DNA from: Aestuariivivens sediminicola
GTDB taxonomy: Bacteria; Bacteroidota; Bacteroidia; Flavobacteriales; Flavobacteriaceae
Assembly (NCBI RefSeq): GCF_022662015.1
Contig: NZ_JAKMCM010000002.1
Location: 372,001-436,000 of the forward strand
Reading direction: 5' to 3'
DNA: 64,000 bases
This document shows, piece by piece, positions 54,861 through 63,634 of the stretch (positions within the stretch are counted from its first letter, which is position 1; every line of letters starts with the position of its first letter). The position numbers and the translations under genes are program-made. Below the pieces are notes generated by a model that saw only the letters and a list, made by a program, of their open reading frames with translations, made no database searches and was not told the origin of the DNA.

Positions 54861-55889
54861 TTACTTAATCAATACACTTTTGTATTTAGGTAAGTTTTTA
54901 AGTGTAATACCGGTTCCCCGAACAACAGCTCGCAAAGGATCTTCAGCAATGTATACAGGCAAATCCGTTTTTTGTGATAACCGCTTGTCCAATCCCCTTA
55001 ACATCGAACCGCCACCGGCCAAATAAATACCGGTATTGTAGATGTCGGCAGCTAATTCAGGAGGGGTTTGTGATAAGGTTTCCATAACGGCATCTTCGAT
55101 ACGTAAAATGGACTTATCGAGGGCTTTAGCAATTTCTCGATAGGATATAGATACCTGTTTTGGTTTTCCGGTAAGCAAATCACGGCCCTGAACGCTCATG
55201 TCTTCCGGTGGTAAGTCTAAATCCTCTGTTGCAGCACCAATCTGTATTTTTATTTTTTCTGCTGTGCGTTCACCGACATATAAATTATGTTGTGTGCGCA
55301 TGTAATACACAATGTCATTTGTAAATACATCGCCAGCAATTTTCACTGATTTATCACAAACAATACCTCCTAATGCAATGACGGCAATTTCAGTGGTTCC
55401 ACCTCCTATATCAACGACCATATTACCCTTGGGTTGCATAATATCAACTCCAATACCGATTGCGGCGGCCATAGGTTCATGAATTAAATAGACCTCCTTG
55501 CCGTTAACACGTTCAGCACTCTCTTTAACAGCACGCATTTCAACTTCCGTAATTCCTGAGGGGATGCATATCACCATACGCAAGGCCGGGGTAAAAAATT
55601 TCTTTTTCAAGGCCGGTATGTTTTTAATGAACATACTGATCATTTGCTCTGACGCATCAAAATCTGCAATAACACCATCCTTTAACGGTCTGATGGTTTT
55701 AATGTTTTCGTGTGTTTTACCTTGCATTAAGCTGGCTTCCTGACCGACTGCAATAATTTTACCGGAAATTCTATCACGAGCTACTATCGAAGGGGCATCA
55801 ACAACTACCTTATCGGTATGGATGATAAGGGTATTGGCAGTACCTAAATCTATTGCAATATCTTCGGTTAGGAAGTCAAAAAATCCCAT
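54861..55889 (-). CDS. mreB: Rod shape-determining actin homologue MreB
   Basis: A 342-residue bacterial actin that positions cell-wall synthesis. ATPase motifs: AIDLGTANTLI (phosphate 1), VVDIGGGTTEIAVIALGGIV (phosphate 2) and GIYLAGGGSMLRGLD (adenosine). The N-terminal amphipathic start MGFFDFLTEDIAID is typical. It is first in mreB-mreC-mreD-mrdA-rodA, with a 235-nt spacer before purH. Confidence 0.97.
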   Translation of the reverse strand: MGFFDFLTEDIAIDLGTANTLIIHTDKVVVDAPSIVARDRISGKIIAVGQEASLMQGKTHENIKTIRPLKDGVIADFDASEQMISMFIKNIPALKKKFFTPALRMVICIPSGITEVEMRAVKESAERVNGKEVYLIHEPMAAAIGIGVDIMQPKGNMVVDIGGGTTEIAVIALGGIVCDKSVKIAGDVFTNDIVYYMRTQHNLYVGERTAEKIKIQIGAATEDLDLPPEDMSVQGRDLLTGKPKQVSISYREIAKALDKSILRIEDAVMETLSQTPPELAADIYNTGIYLAGGGSMLRGLDKRLSQKTDLPVYIAEDPLRAVVRGTGITLKNLPKYKSVLIK

Positions 55890-56124
55890 AAGTGTTTTGT
55901 AGTTTAAAAGTTTAAAAAACGAATTTCGTAAATGTAATAAAAGTTAATAATATACTAGGAATTATCCTGCTTAAAATTCTCTCGATTTAAGGTGTATTCC
56001 ACTTATACGCATTTCGTCCGATTTTGGTTGGCTCAGGAATGACTTTTAACAGGAATACACCAAGATGTTAGGACTTGACGATTGCCTTTATTTCAGGTTG
56101 GCAGAATCGACAATAAATCTGTAT

Positions 56125-57657
56125 TTAGTGTTTAAAATGACGGGTTCCTGTCATAACCATCGCTAAATTATTCTCATTACAATAATCAATGCTCAATTGA
56201 TCTTTTATGGACCCACCCGGTTGAATTACGGCTTTGATTCCAGCATTATTGGCAATTTCCACGCAGTCGGGAAAGGGAAAAAAGGCATCACTTGCCATTA
56301 CGGCACCATCCAAATCGAAATTAAAAGCCTGTGCTTTATGTATGGCTTGATTCAATGCATCTACCCGACTGGTTTGTCCGGTTCCGCTGGCGCATAACTG
56401 CTTGTTTTTGGCCAAGACGATAGTATTGGATTTCGTGTGTTTGCATATTTTCGAGGCAAACAACAAATCCTCAATCTGAGCTGTTGTGGGCTTAAGATGG
56501 GTTACATTTTGAAGGTGTTCGACACGATCCGTAACCGCATCCTTGTCTTGAACCAGTACCCCATTTAAACATGTTCTGATGTTTTTGTCAGGTAAATCAA
56601 TTTCTTTTAAAACCAATAGAATCCGATTTTTTTTACCCTTTAGAATATCTAAGGCTGCATTTGAAAAGGCTGGAGCAATAACTACCTCACAGAACAGTTT
56701 GTGAATTTCTTCGGCCGTTGCTTTGTCTATCTCCTTATTACTTATCAGGATGCCACCAAATGCTGAAATAGGATCCCCGGCCACGGCATCTTTATAGGCT
56801 TGTAATAAGGTATCTCGTTGTGCCAAACCACAGGCATTATTGTGCTTTAGAATAGCGAAAGTCGGTGCCTCAGCTTTAAATTCATTCATTAAATTAACGG
56901 CAGCATCAACATCTAACAAGTTATTGTAACTTAATGCCTTTCCATGCAATTTATCGAACATAGCATCAAAATCGCCAAAGAAGACACCACTCTGATGTGG
57001 GTTTTCACCATAGCGTAAGACCTGCCCCTTGGTATCACTTATCTTTAAAACCAATTCGTGGTTGTTTTTATTGAAATAGTTGAAAATAGCTGTGTCGTAA
57101 TGTGACGATATGTTAAATGCCTTCGCTGCAAAACGCATGCGGTCCTCTTCGGATATGGCACCGTTATTCTCCGTTATTAATTCTAAAAATTCCTCGTAAT
57201 CATTGACAGAAGAGACGCAAATGACATCGGCATAATTTTTTGCTGCCGCTCGAATTAATGAAATACCACCTATATCTATTTTCTCAATAATGTCTTGATG
57301 ACTCGCACCCGAAGCTACCGTTTTTTCGAAAGGATAGAGATCCACGATCACGGCATCAATTTGAGGAATGTCAAATTCGTCCAGTTCAGCAATATCCCCA
57401 TCGTGGTCCTGACGATTTAAAATCCCTCCAAAGACTTTAGGGTGCAATGTTTTTACCCGACCACCGAGTATGGAGGGGTAAGAGGTTATATGTTCTACAG
57501 GAATAACATTAACACCTAAATCATTGATATATTTTTGAGTACCTCCTGTAGAATACAGGGTTACACCTTGTTTGTCCAAAGCTTTCACTATCGGCTCCAA
57601 GCCTTCTTTATTAAATACAGATAGTAATGCCGATTTTATGGTTTTTTCGTTGCTCAT
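56125..57657 (-). CDS. purH: Bifunctional AICAR formyltransferase / IMP cyclohydrolase
   Basis: A 510-residue enzyme for the last two steps of IMP synthesis. The N-terminal MGS-like cyclohydrolase has ALLSVFNKEGLEPIVKAL, LYSTGGTQKYI and GGRVKTLHPKVFGGIL. The C-terminal transformylase has KHNNACGLAQ (active-site Lys-His), GDPISAFGG, and KICKHTKSNTIVLAK. The N-terminus and length are normal. It is transcribed toward mreB; a TACTTTTG box on the minus strand at 57744-57737 may be its -7 element. Confidence 0.96.
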   Translation of the reverse strand: MSNEKTIKSALLSVFNKEGLEPIVKALDKQGVTLYSTGGTQKYINDLGVNVIPVEHITSYPSILGGRVKTLHPKVFGGILNRQDHDGDIAELDEFDIPQIDAVIVDLYPFEKTVASGASHQDIIEKIDIGGISLIRAAAKNYADVICVSSVNDYEEFLELITENNGAISEEDRMRFAAKAFNISSHYDTAIFNYFNKNNHELVLKISDTKGQVLRYGENPHQSGVFFGDFDAMFDKLHGKALSYNNLLDVDAAVNLMNEFKAEAPTFAILKHNNACGLAQRDTLLQAYKDAVAGDPISAFGGILISNKEIDKATAEEIHKLFCEVVIAPAFSNAALDILKGKKNRILLVLKEIDLPDKNIRTCLNGVLVQDKDAVTDRVEHLQNVTHLKPTTAQIEDLLFASKICKHTKSNTIVLAKNKQLCASGTGQTSRVDALNQAIHKAQAFNFDLDGAVMASDAFFPFPDCVEIANNAGIKAVIQPGGSIKDQLSIDYCNENNLAMVMTGTRHFKH

Positions 57658-57886
57658 TCCTGATGAATTCTTAGGTTTCCAAAAGAGGGGAAAAGGTTAA
57701 TGTGTATTTTAAGTAAATGTCAATTTTGATAAAATGCAAAAGTAACTATTTAAAGCCAAAATAGATCTGAGATGTTTAAAAAAGCCGTGTTTTTTTTTAA
57801 CTAAAATGGCAAGTTATTAACAGGTGTGATTAATGAAAATAGCACATTGAAATCTGCACTGGAAAATAGACCTCTAAGCCTTAAAA

Positions 57887-58342
57887 CTATAATATATCGG
57901 CTACTTTTGCACAGACGAACTCTAAAAACCGTTCGTCTGCTTCTGAAAATGGATCGGGCGTATTGGAATCAATGTCTATCTGGCCTATATTTTCCCCATT
58001 GACAAAAATGGGAACGACTATTTCGGCTTTAACGGTTAAGCTGCAAGCGATATAATTGTCTTGAGCCGAAACATCTGGTACTACAAAGTTCTGATTACTC
58101 ACTGCTACCTGTCCACAGATGCCCTTTCCGAATGGAATGACCGTATGTTCCGTAGGGGCGCCAACATAAGGACCTAAGATCAACTCCTCCTTTTCCCCAT
58201 TGCGGAAATAGAATCCAACCCAATTGTAGTAGGCGATCTTATTTTCTAAAAGTTGACACAGATCAAATAAACGCTCTTCGATCGATAGCTCACTGCGTGA
58301 AAGTAGGTTTACAACTTTTGGTTTTAAGGATTCGAATATCAT
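57887..58342 (-). CDS. GAF-domain free methionine-(R)-sulfoxide reductase-like protein
   Basis: A single GAF domain of 151 residues of the fRMsr (YebR) type, which reduces free methionine-R-sulfoxide. Recognised blocks are YYNWVGFYF, LILGPYVGAP, PFGKGICGQVA, NYIACSLTVKAEIVVPI and IGQIDIDSNTPDPFSEAD. Cys76 and Cys100 align with Cys94 and the catalytic Cys118 of the E. coli enzyme. The third cysteine (Cys84) is replaced by His66, so the disulfide relay may differ. It is divergent from xrtF. Confidence 0.85.
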   Translation of the reverse strand: MIFESLKPKVVNLLSRSELSIEERLFDLCQLLENKIAYYNWVGFYFRNGEKEELILGPYVGAPTEHTVIPFGKGICGQVAVSNQNFVVPDVSAQDNYIACSLTVKAEIVVPIFVNGENIGQIDIDSNTPDPFSEADERFLEFVCAKVADIL

Positions 58343-58392
58343 GATGACCTAAGTTTTGGTAAAAGTATTTAAAAAGCTGTAATTTGGATCCC

Positions 58393-58400
58393 TATTTTTG
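58393..58400 (+). promoter_or_regulatory. -7 box of the xrtF operon
   Basis: TATTTTTG is a perfect TAnnTTTG box. An in-frame TTG at 58398 lies inside it and is therefore unlikely to be the start codon. A convincing -33 element is not seen. Confidence 0.4.
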
Positions 58401-58433
58401 TGTTTAATTTATACCCAAATAAATTTCAAATTA

Positions 58434-58985
58434 TTGAAATATCTTTTTAGAAAATATAAAAATGTAATCAGGTTTATACTTACTTTTCTTTTGGTGTATG
58501 TGATACTATCACTCACCTATAAATTTTATCTGGAATTTTCTGATGGAGCAAAATTTTATCCGGATTACATGACGCATCTTGTTGGAAGACAAACAGAGCT
58601 GTTATTGAGTGATTTTGGGTATGATGTGCAGGTCGTACCGCACCCCGATGAGCCTTCTTTAAAAGTCATTATCAACACGAAGTATGTGGCTCGTATTGTG
58701 GAAGGGTGTAATGCCGTGAGTGTTATTATTTTATTTATTTCGTTTATAATGGCATTTTCAGGACGATTAAAGGAAACGCTCATGTATATACTTTCTGGCA
58801 GTGTCATGATTTATGTGGTTAACCTTTTAAGAATAACGGTTTTAACCATAGGACTGTATCATTATCCATGGCGACAGGAAGTATTACATACCGTTATTTT
58901 CCCTGCTATTATTTACGGTATGGTATTCTTTCTATGGATGATATGGGTAAACTATTTTGTAAAGCTAAATAGGAGAAATGACTGA
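58434..58985 (+). CDS. xrtF: Exosortase family protein XrtF
   Basis: A multi-pass membrane cysteine transpeptidase-like protein of about 183 residues, the Flavobacteria-specific exosortase. The predicted triad is visible: Cys in IVEGCNAVSVIILF, Arg in VNLLRITVLTIG and His in VLHTVIFPAIIYG, all at membrane edges. Exosortases are thought to cleave C-terminal sorting tags of exported proteins. The start is taken as TTG 58434 (KYLFRKYKNVIRFIL follows); the open frame reaches TTG 58398, but that codon overlaps a -7 promoter box. It overlaps its partner gene by 8 nt. Confidence 0.9.
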   Translation: MKYLFRKYKNVIRFILTFLLVYVILSLTYKFYLEFSDGAKFYPDYMTHLVGRQTELLLSDFGYDVQVVPHPDEPSLKVIINTKYVARIVEGCNAVSVIILFISFIMAFSGRLKETLMYILSGSVMIYVVNLLRITVLTIGLYHYPWRQEVLHTVIFPAIIYGMVFFLWMIWVNYFVKLNRRND

Positions 58986-59406
58986 TTACATTAAATATGC
59001 CCTTTTAATTGTGTTGATTGGGTTTTTGATTTTGATTAGAGTATTCGAGAATGAACTATTCTATGATCCCTATTTGGTGTTTTTTCAAAACGACTATTTA
59101 TATATAGACAACCCGAGACGTGAGGTGTTTAAGTTAACCCTCTTTACCGGCTTGCGGTATTGGCTAAATAGTAGTATCTCGTTAGGGATTATTCATATTT
59201 TTTTTAGAGATAAGAACATGACGAAATTTTCGGCGTTTGTCTATATAATGGCGTTTGTCATACTCGTTTTCATCTATTTGTATTTTGTGATAAACCCGAG
59301 ACAAGAAGATTATTATATGTTTTTTAACGTACGTCGATTTCTTATTCAACCGATTATTTTATTGCTGTTGGTGCCGGCATTATATTACCATAAGTTAAAA
59401 TCCTAA
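58978..59406 (+). CDS. Exosortase F system-associated protein
   Basis: A 142-residue membrane protein with about four helices (YALLIVLIGFLILIRVFE, LNSSISLGIIHIFF, FVYIMAFVILVFIYLYFVI, PIILLLLVPALYY). The block LFYDPYLVFFQNDYL and the ending NVRRFLIQP match the small protein that always follows XrtF in Flavobacteria. Overlap with xrtF by 8 nt supports a joint function. Its role is unknown; it may assist or anchor the exosortase. Confidence 0.9.
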   Translation: MTDYIKYALLIVLIGFLILIRVFENELFYDPYLVFFQNDYLYIDNPRREVFKLTLFTGLRYWLNSSISLGIIHIFFRDKNMTKFSAFVYIMAFVILVFIYLYFVINPRQEDYYMFFNVRRFLIQPIILLLLVPALYYHKLKS

Positions 59407-59452
59407 ATGTTAATCATTTAATAAAGGAGAGGTGACTTCAACGATATTTTTA

Positions 59453-59460
59453 TAATTTTG
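59453..59460 (+). promoter_or_regulatory. -7 box before the HYC_CC_PP gene
   Basis: TAATTTTG matches TAnnTTTG and ends 4 nt before the GTG start, implying an mRNA with almost no leader. No clear -33 element. Confidence 0.35.
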
Positions 59461-59464
59461 TGTC

Positions 59465-59878
59465 GTGACAAAGACGATTTTACATAAAGTTTTTTCAGTT
59501 TTCATGGCCCTGGCGGTATTGTTTTCTACAGTATCCTTTACTGTTGAAAAGCACTTTTGTGGTGATGTTTTAATAGATATGTCCATATTTACCGACGTTG
59601 AAAAATGTGCCATGGCTTCCTTTGAGATGGAAAGGTCGAATATCGCAGAAATGCCATGCTGTAAGGATATCGTCGAGGTTGTAAAAGGTCAGGATGAGTT
59701 AAAGACAACAACCTTTGAGGACTTGAATTTAGCAAAGCAGTTTTTTATTCATTCTTATTTGTATGCCTACCTTAGGCTTTTTGAAGCATTACCCGGGCAA
59801 GTTATTCCGCATAAAGATTATTCTCCTCCTAATTTAATTAAAGACATACAGGTTCTGGACCAGATTTTCATTATTTGA
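59465..59878 (+). CDS. HYC_CC_PP family secreted protein
   Basis: A 137-residue exported protein with a signal-like helix (VFSVFMALAVLFSTVSFTV). It shows the three motifs that name the family: HFC (KHFCGD), CC (MPCCKD) and PP (YSPPNL). The family always lies beside TonB-dependent receptors in Bacteroidota and its cysteines and histidines suggest metal binding. GTG at 59465 is the only reasonable start. The receptor gene follows 97 nt downstream, and an HMA-domain gene after that, so a metal uptake or sensing role is inferred. Confidence 0.87.
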   Translation: MTKTILHKVFSVFMALAVLFSTVSFTVEKHFCGDVLIDMSIFTDVEKCAMASFEMERSNIAEMPCCKDIVEVVKGQDELKTTTFEDLNLAKQFFIHSYLYAYLRLFEALPGQVIPHKDYSPPNLIKDIQVLDQIFII

Positions 59879-59920
59879 TTGTGTTGTTTCTAAATTTCTT
59901 ATGAACATGTGAGACATAAG

Positions 59921-59952
59921 AAATGCTTACTGAAACAGTGTTATAAGCATTT
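59921..59952 (+). other. Stem-loop before the TonB-dependent receptor
   Basis: AAATGCTTA (59921-59929) pairs with TAAGCATTT (59944-59952), with an inner ACTG/CAGT pairing. It lies 24 nt before the receptor ATG. It could tune expression between the two genes or bind a regulator. There is no T-run. Confidence 0.45.
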
Positions 59953-59975
59953 ATAAACGCAAACATTAAATACAA

Positions 59976-62219
59976 ATGAAAATTTTATACTACATCATAT
60001 TACTATTGCCTTCCATTATATATTCACAGGAAAAAATATCAGGGATGATTATGGAGGCCAATGAAAAAAATGAACCTATCGGGTTGGCAGGGGCTAATGT
60101 GTACTGGTTAGATACTGAAATAGGCACTGTTACTGATATTGATGGCGGGTTTAATTTGTCCTACGATCCAAAATTTAAAAAGCTGGTTATAAGTTATGTG
60201 GGTTTTAAAACGGATACACTCACTGTTTCGAATCCCAATCAACCGATTCGACATTGGCTGAGACCTACGGACAATTTGGATGAAGTTACCGTAACGACCA
60301 GAAAGCCATCTACAGCCAGATCATATTTAAAGGCCCAAAATATCATAAATGTAAATAGTGATGAATTACTTAAAGCAGCCTGTTGTAATTTGTCTGAGAG
60401 TTTTGAAACAAACCCGTCTATAGATGTCAACTTTGCTGATGCCATTTCGGGAACCCGACAAATTAAAATGCTGGGTTTAACAAGTCCCTATATTCTCATT
60501 GCTACCGAAAATATTCCATCGATTCGAGGGGCTTCTCAAGCCTATGGTTTGAGCTTTATTCCTGGTACGTGGGTAGAAAGTATTCAGATTACTAAAGGAG
60601 CAGGAAGTGTGGTTAATGGTTATGAAAGTATAGCGGGTCAGATAAATGCGGAACTGTTAAAACCGAGTAAAGATGCTAAATTGTTTGTTAACCTCTATGG
60701 GGCCACCAATGAGCGGTTGGAATTGAACACCCATCTGAATACGTCCGTTGGTAGTAAATGGCATTCAGGACTTTATCTGCATGGCAGTACACTGAACCAA
60801 AAACACGATGTAAACCACGATAATTTTATGGATATGCCCATGTACGATCAAATAAATGTGCTGAATCGTTGGCAATACACGGATACCGAAAATGGATTTG
60901 TAAGCTTTTTGAGCCTGAAGTTTTTAAATGACACCAAACAAACCGGAGAACTTAACTTTAATCCGGACACCGACAAATTAACAACCAATGCCTGGGGTAG
61001 CGAAATAGATACAAAACGCTTTGAGATATCTGGTAAATTCGGCTATGTGAATCCGAATATACCTTGGCAAAGTTTAGGCATACAAACGGCTTATAGCAGT
61101 CATGAACAGAATTCTTATTTTGGCCTAAATATCTACGACATTACACATCATAGTTTGTATGCCAATGCCATTTATAATTCCATAATAAGCGATTCGCGTC
61201 ATAAAATAAAGACGGGATTGAGTTATACTTACGATTACTATGATGAATTCGTTAATACTTTGGATTTTAAAAGAAATGAAAATTCTGTCGGTGCATTTTT
61301 TGAATACAGCTACGATAATTTAGAATTGTTAAATCTCACTGCAGGAGTTCGTGTCGATCATCATAATTTATTAGGTAATTTTATAACGCCCAGATTGCAT
61401 GTTCGCTATTCCCCATGGCGTAAATCCGCATTCAGAGCCTCTTTTGGGAGGGGGAAGCGAAGCGCCAATATATTTGCCGAGAATCAACAATTATTTGCGA
61501 CTTCGAGGGCTATTAATATTATAGGTTCGAGCGGAAGCATATATGGATTACATCCTGAGATTGCCTGGAATTATGGGATGTCTTATTTGCAAGGGTTTAA
61601 TTTATTCGGAAGAAAGGGCGATATCACATTTGATTTTTATAAAACTGACTTTGTAGATCAGGTGGTGGTCGATTGGGAGAATCCTCAGGAAATTAATTTT
61701 TATAATTTGGAAGGCAAGAGTTTTGCCAATAGTTTCCAAACGGAAGTGAATTACAATCCGTTTGAATATTTCGATTTACGGATGGCCTATAAATATTACG
61801 ATGTAAAAACGGATTATAATTCAGGCAGACGTGCCAGACCGTTAACCCCCAAGCATCGTTTTTTTGCCAATGCATCATATAAAACGGAATTAAGAGAGGG
61901 AAAACAAGGGCGATGGAAATTTGATGCAACCTTTAATTGGCTTGGAGAGCAACGATTTGCATCAACTCAGGCTAATCCCGTATCCTATCAGTTGCCGGAT
62001 TATTCACCGACAGTAGCAACACTAAATGCACAGATCACAAAAGTGTTCTCTTCAAAATTTGAAATATATTTAGGAGGTGAAAACATGACAAATGTAAAAC
62101 AGAATAATCCCATCTTGGGAGCGGATGATCCGTTTGGCGCGAATTTTGATTCCACTTTTGTATTCGGCCCTATTTTTGGAAGTATGTACTATGCGGGGTT
62201 GAGGTTTAGAATAGAATAA
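59976..62219 (+). CDS. TonB-dependent outer-membrane receptor, probably for a metal or metal chelate
   Basis: A 747-residue receptor. After a signal peptide (MKILYYIILLLPSIIYSQ) comes a carboxypeptidase-like regulatory domain (IGLAGANVYWLDTEIGTVTDIDGGFNLSY, to about residue 95), then the plug (NINVNSDELLKAACCNLSESFETNPSIDVNFADAISGTRQIKMLGL region) and a 22-strand-type barrel ending in YYAGLRFRIE. No SusD partner follows, so it is not a glycan system. The CC in the plug and the flanking HYC_CC_PP and HMA genes point to copper or another soft metal; the substrate is inferred from neighbours only. Confidence 0.9.
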   Translation: MKILYYIILLLPSIIYSQEKISGMIMEANEKNEPIGLAGANVYWLDTEIGTVTDIDGGFNLSYDPKFKKLVISYVGFKTDTLTVSNPNQPIRHWLRPTDNLDEVTVTTRKPSTARSYLKAQNIINVNSDELLKAACCNLSESFETNPSIDVNFADAISGTRQIKMLGLTSPYILIATENIPSIRGASQAYGLSFIPGTWVESIQITKGAGSVVNGYESIAGQINAELLKPSKDAKLFVNLYGATNERLELNTHLNTSVGSKWHSGLYLHGSTLNQKHDVNHDNFMDMPMYDQINVLNRWQYTDTENGFVSFLSLKFLNDTKQTGELNFNPDTDKLTTNAWGSEIDTKRFEISGKFGYVNPNIPWQSLGIQTAYSSHEQNSYFGLNIYDITHHSLYANAIYNSIISDSRHKIKTGLSYTYDYYDEFVNTLDFKRNENSVGAFFEYSYDNLELLNLTAGVRVDHHNLLGNFITPRLHVRYSPWRKSAFRASFGRGKRSANIFAENQQLFATSRAINIIGSSGSIYGLHPEIAWNYGMSYLQGFNLFGRKGDITFDFYKTDFVDQVVVDWENPQEINFYNLEGKSFANSFQTEVNYNPFEYFDLRMAYKYYDVKTDYNSGRRARPLTPKHRFFANASYKTELREGKQGRWKFDATFNWLGEQRFASTQANPVSYQLPDYSPTVATLNAQITKVFSSKFEIYLGGENMTNVKQNNPILGADDPFGANFDSTFVFGPIFGSMYYAGLRFRIE

Positions 62220-62292
62220 TAATACAATTAAAATCAATGTGTCATTAAACAGTGATATAAAATAAAATTAATTAAACGAAAAAATTTAGATC

Positions 62293-62655
62293 ATGAAACA
62301 AATAATATGTATCGTACTTATGCTCACCGGATCAACGCTGGTGGCTCAAAATAAAAATGCCAAGGGCAGTATGGAAGTAGATGGCGTCTGTATGATGTGC
62401 AAATCGAGAATCGAAAAGGCCTGTTTAAATACCAAAGGTGTTAAATATGCCCAATGGAATGTCGATACCCATCAATTAAGTGTGATCTATGACGAGCGAA
62501 AAACCAATTTAGAAGCAATAGAAAGTCGCATATTGGCAGCCGGACATGATACCAAAAATGCTAAAGCAACTGATGAGGCTTATGCCAAAGTACATGATTG
62601 CTGCAAGTATCGTGAACAAGTTGTTCATGATGCGCATGATATGCATAAGGAGTAA
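62293..62655 (+). CDS. Secreted heavy-metal-associated (HMA) domain protein
   Basis: A 120-residue exported protein: signal peptide ending at VAQ, then an HMA fold. The metal site is C-x-x-C in DGVCMMCKSRIEKACLNTKGV, followed by the usual VDTHQLSVIYDE and ILAAGHDTKNAKA. A C-terminal extension adds HDCCKYR and a His-rich HDAHDMH tail, giving further soft-metal ligands. HMA domains bind copper or zinc; here it would act in the periplasm. It is 73 nt after the receptor and ends with a strong terminator. Confidence 0.9.
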   Translation: MKQIICIVLMLTGSTLVAQNKNAKGSMEVDGVCMMCKSRIEKACLNTKGVKYAQWNVDTHQLSVIYDERKTNLEAIESRILAAGHDTKNAKATDEAYAKVHDCCKYREQVVHDAHDMHKE

Positions 62656-62678
62656 AACATTATTTCATACATTGTAAA

Positions 62679-62708
62679 GCCCGAGGTTATTGCTTCGGGT
62701 TTTTTTTT
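62679..62708 (+). terminator. Intrinsic terminator after the HMA gene
   Basis: CCCGAGG (62680-62686) pairs with CTTCGGG (62693-62699), seven pairs with one G-T, around TTATTG, followed by nine T. It ends the receptor-HMA transcript. Confidence 0.9.
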
Positions 62709-62927
62709 CATGAGATACCAAAATGGTATACCATCCTTCGACAGCTCCAATTTTTTTAGGAATAGTTTAATTACAATTTTTAAATTTATACTATCGGTGT
62801 TATCTTGAAAATGATCGGATAGGACAAAAATAGTGTTGTACAACTACAGAGGTTTGAATGGATCGCACTGATTAGCGATATAAAATAAATCTCAAAAATA
62901 GAATTGACGAATTAAAAATAGAATAGA

Positions 62928-63563
62928 ATGAAGCAATCGAAGAGTGCTCCAGTTTTTAAAACCAAATCTTATCTCTACGTCCTGGCATGGTTATTATTGA
63001 TGGTATTTTCAGCCAAATTTATTATTAAGAATGCCTTGCCTTATTTCGGTTTTGACGAAGCGGTATTTGGAAAACTGTGGGATTATAAATGGTCTTTAAT
63101 TGCACATGTTTCAGGGGGTATTTTAGCCATAATCATAGGGCCATTTCAGTTTTGGAAATCGTTTCGAAACAAATTCCTAAGAATTCATAAGCTGTTAGGA
63201 CGAATATACTTAATTGCTATTCTGATCGGAACCCTGTCTGCAATTCATTTAGCATGGACCAGTGCTTTGAAAATTCACTGGACTTGGGCTATGTCGCTAC
63301 AAGGTTTAGCTTTTGCATGGATGGTCACGGCAGGTATGGCTTATATTTCGGTAAGGCGTAAACGCATCCAACAACATCGCGATTGGATGGCTAGAAGCTA
63401 TGTGGTGACCTTCGCATTTGTTACCTTCCGATGGTTATATGAATTGCCTATGCTCCAAGATTTAGGAACTTTCATAGAACGAGGACCAACAACCATCTGG
63501 GTCTCGTGGACCGTACCGCTGCTCATTACAGAAATTTTCATTAGTTGGAATAAGAAGAAGTAA
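62928..63563 (+). CDS. DUF2306 membrane protein
   Basis: A 211-residue protein with about six hydrophobic helices. Family features are HVSGGILAIIIGPFQFWKSFRNKFLRIHKLLGRIYL near residues 61-97 and HRDWMARSYVVTFAFVTFRWLYE near 151-173, with conserved histidines that could bind heme or metal, as in cytochrome b-like membrane proteins. The function of DUF2306 is not established. It stands alone, 272 nt after the HMA gene. Confidence 0.85.
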   Translation: MKQSKSAPVFKTKSYLYVLAWLLLMVFSAKFIIKNALPYFGFDEAVFGKLWDYKWSLIAHVSGGILAIIIGPFQFWKSFRNKFLRIHKLLGRIYLIAILIGTLSAIHLAWTSALKIHWTWAMSLQGLAFAWMVTAGMAYISVRRKRIQQHRDWMARSYVVTFAFVTFRWLYELPMLQDLGTFIERGPTTIWVSWTVPLLITEIFISWNKKK

Positions 63564-63634
63564 TGGGTATTCTCTAAGATAACGGTTGTCTGGACGTTTT
63601 TTTCTTCAGCAAGCCAAATTTTGGTCATACAAAT

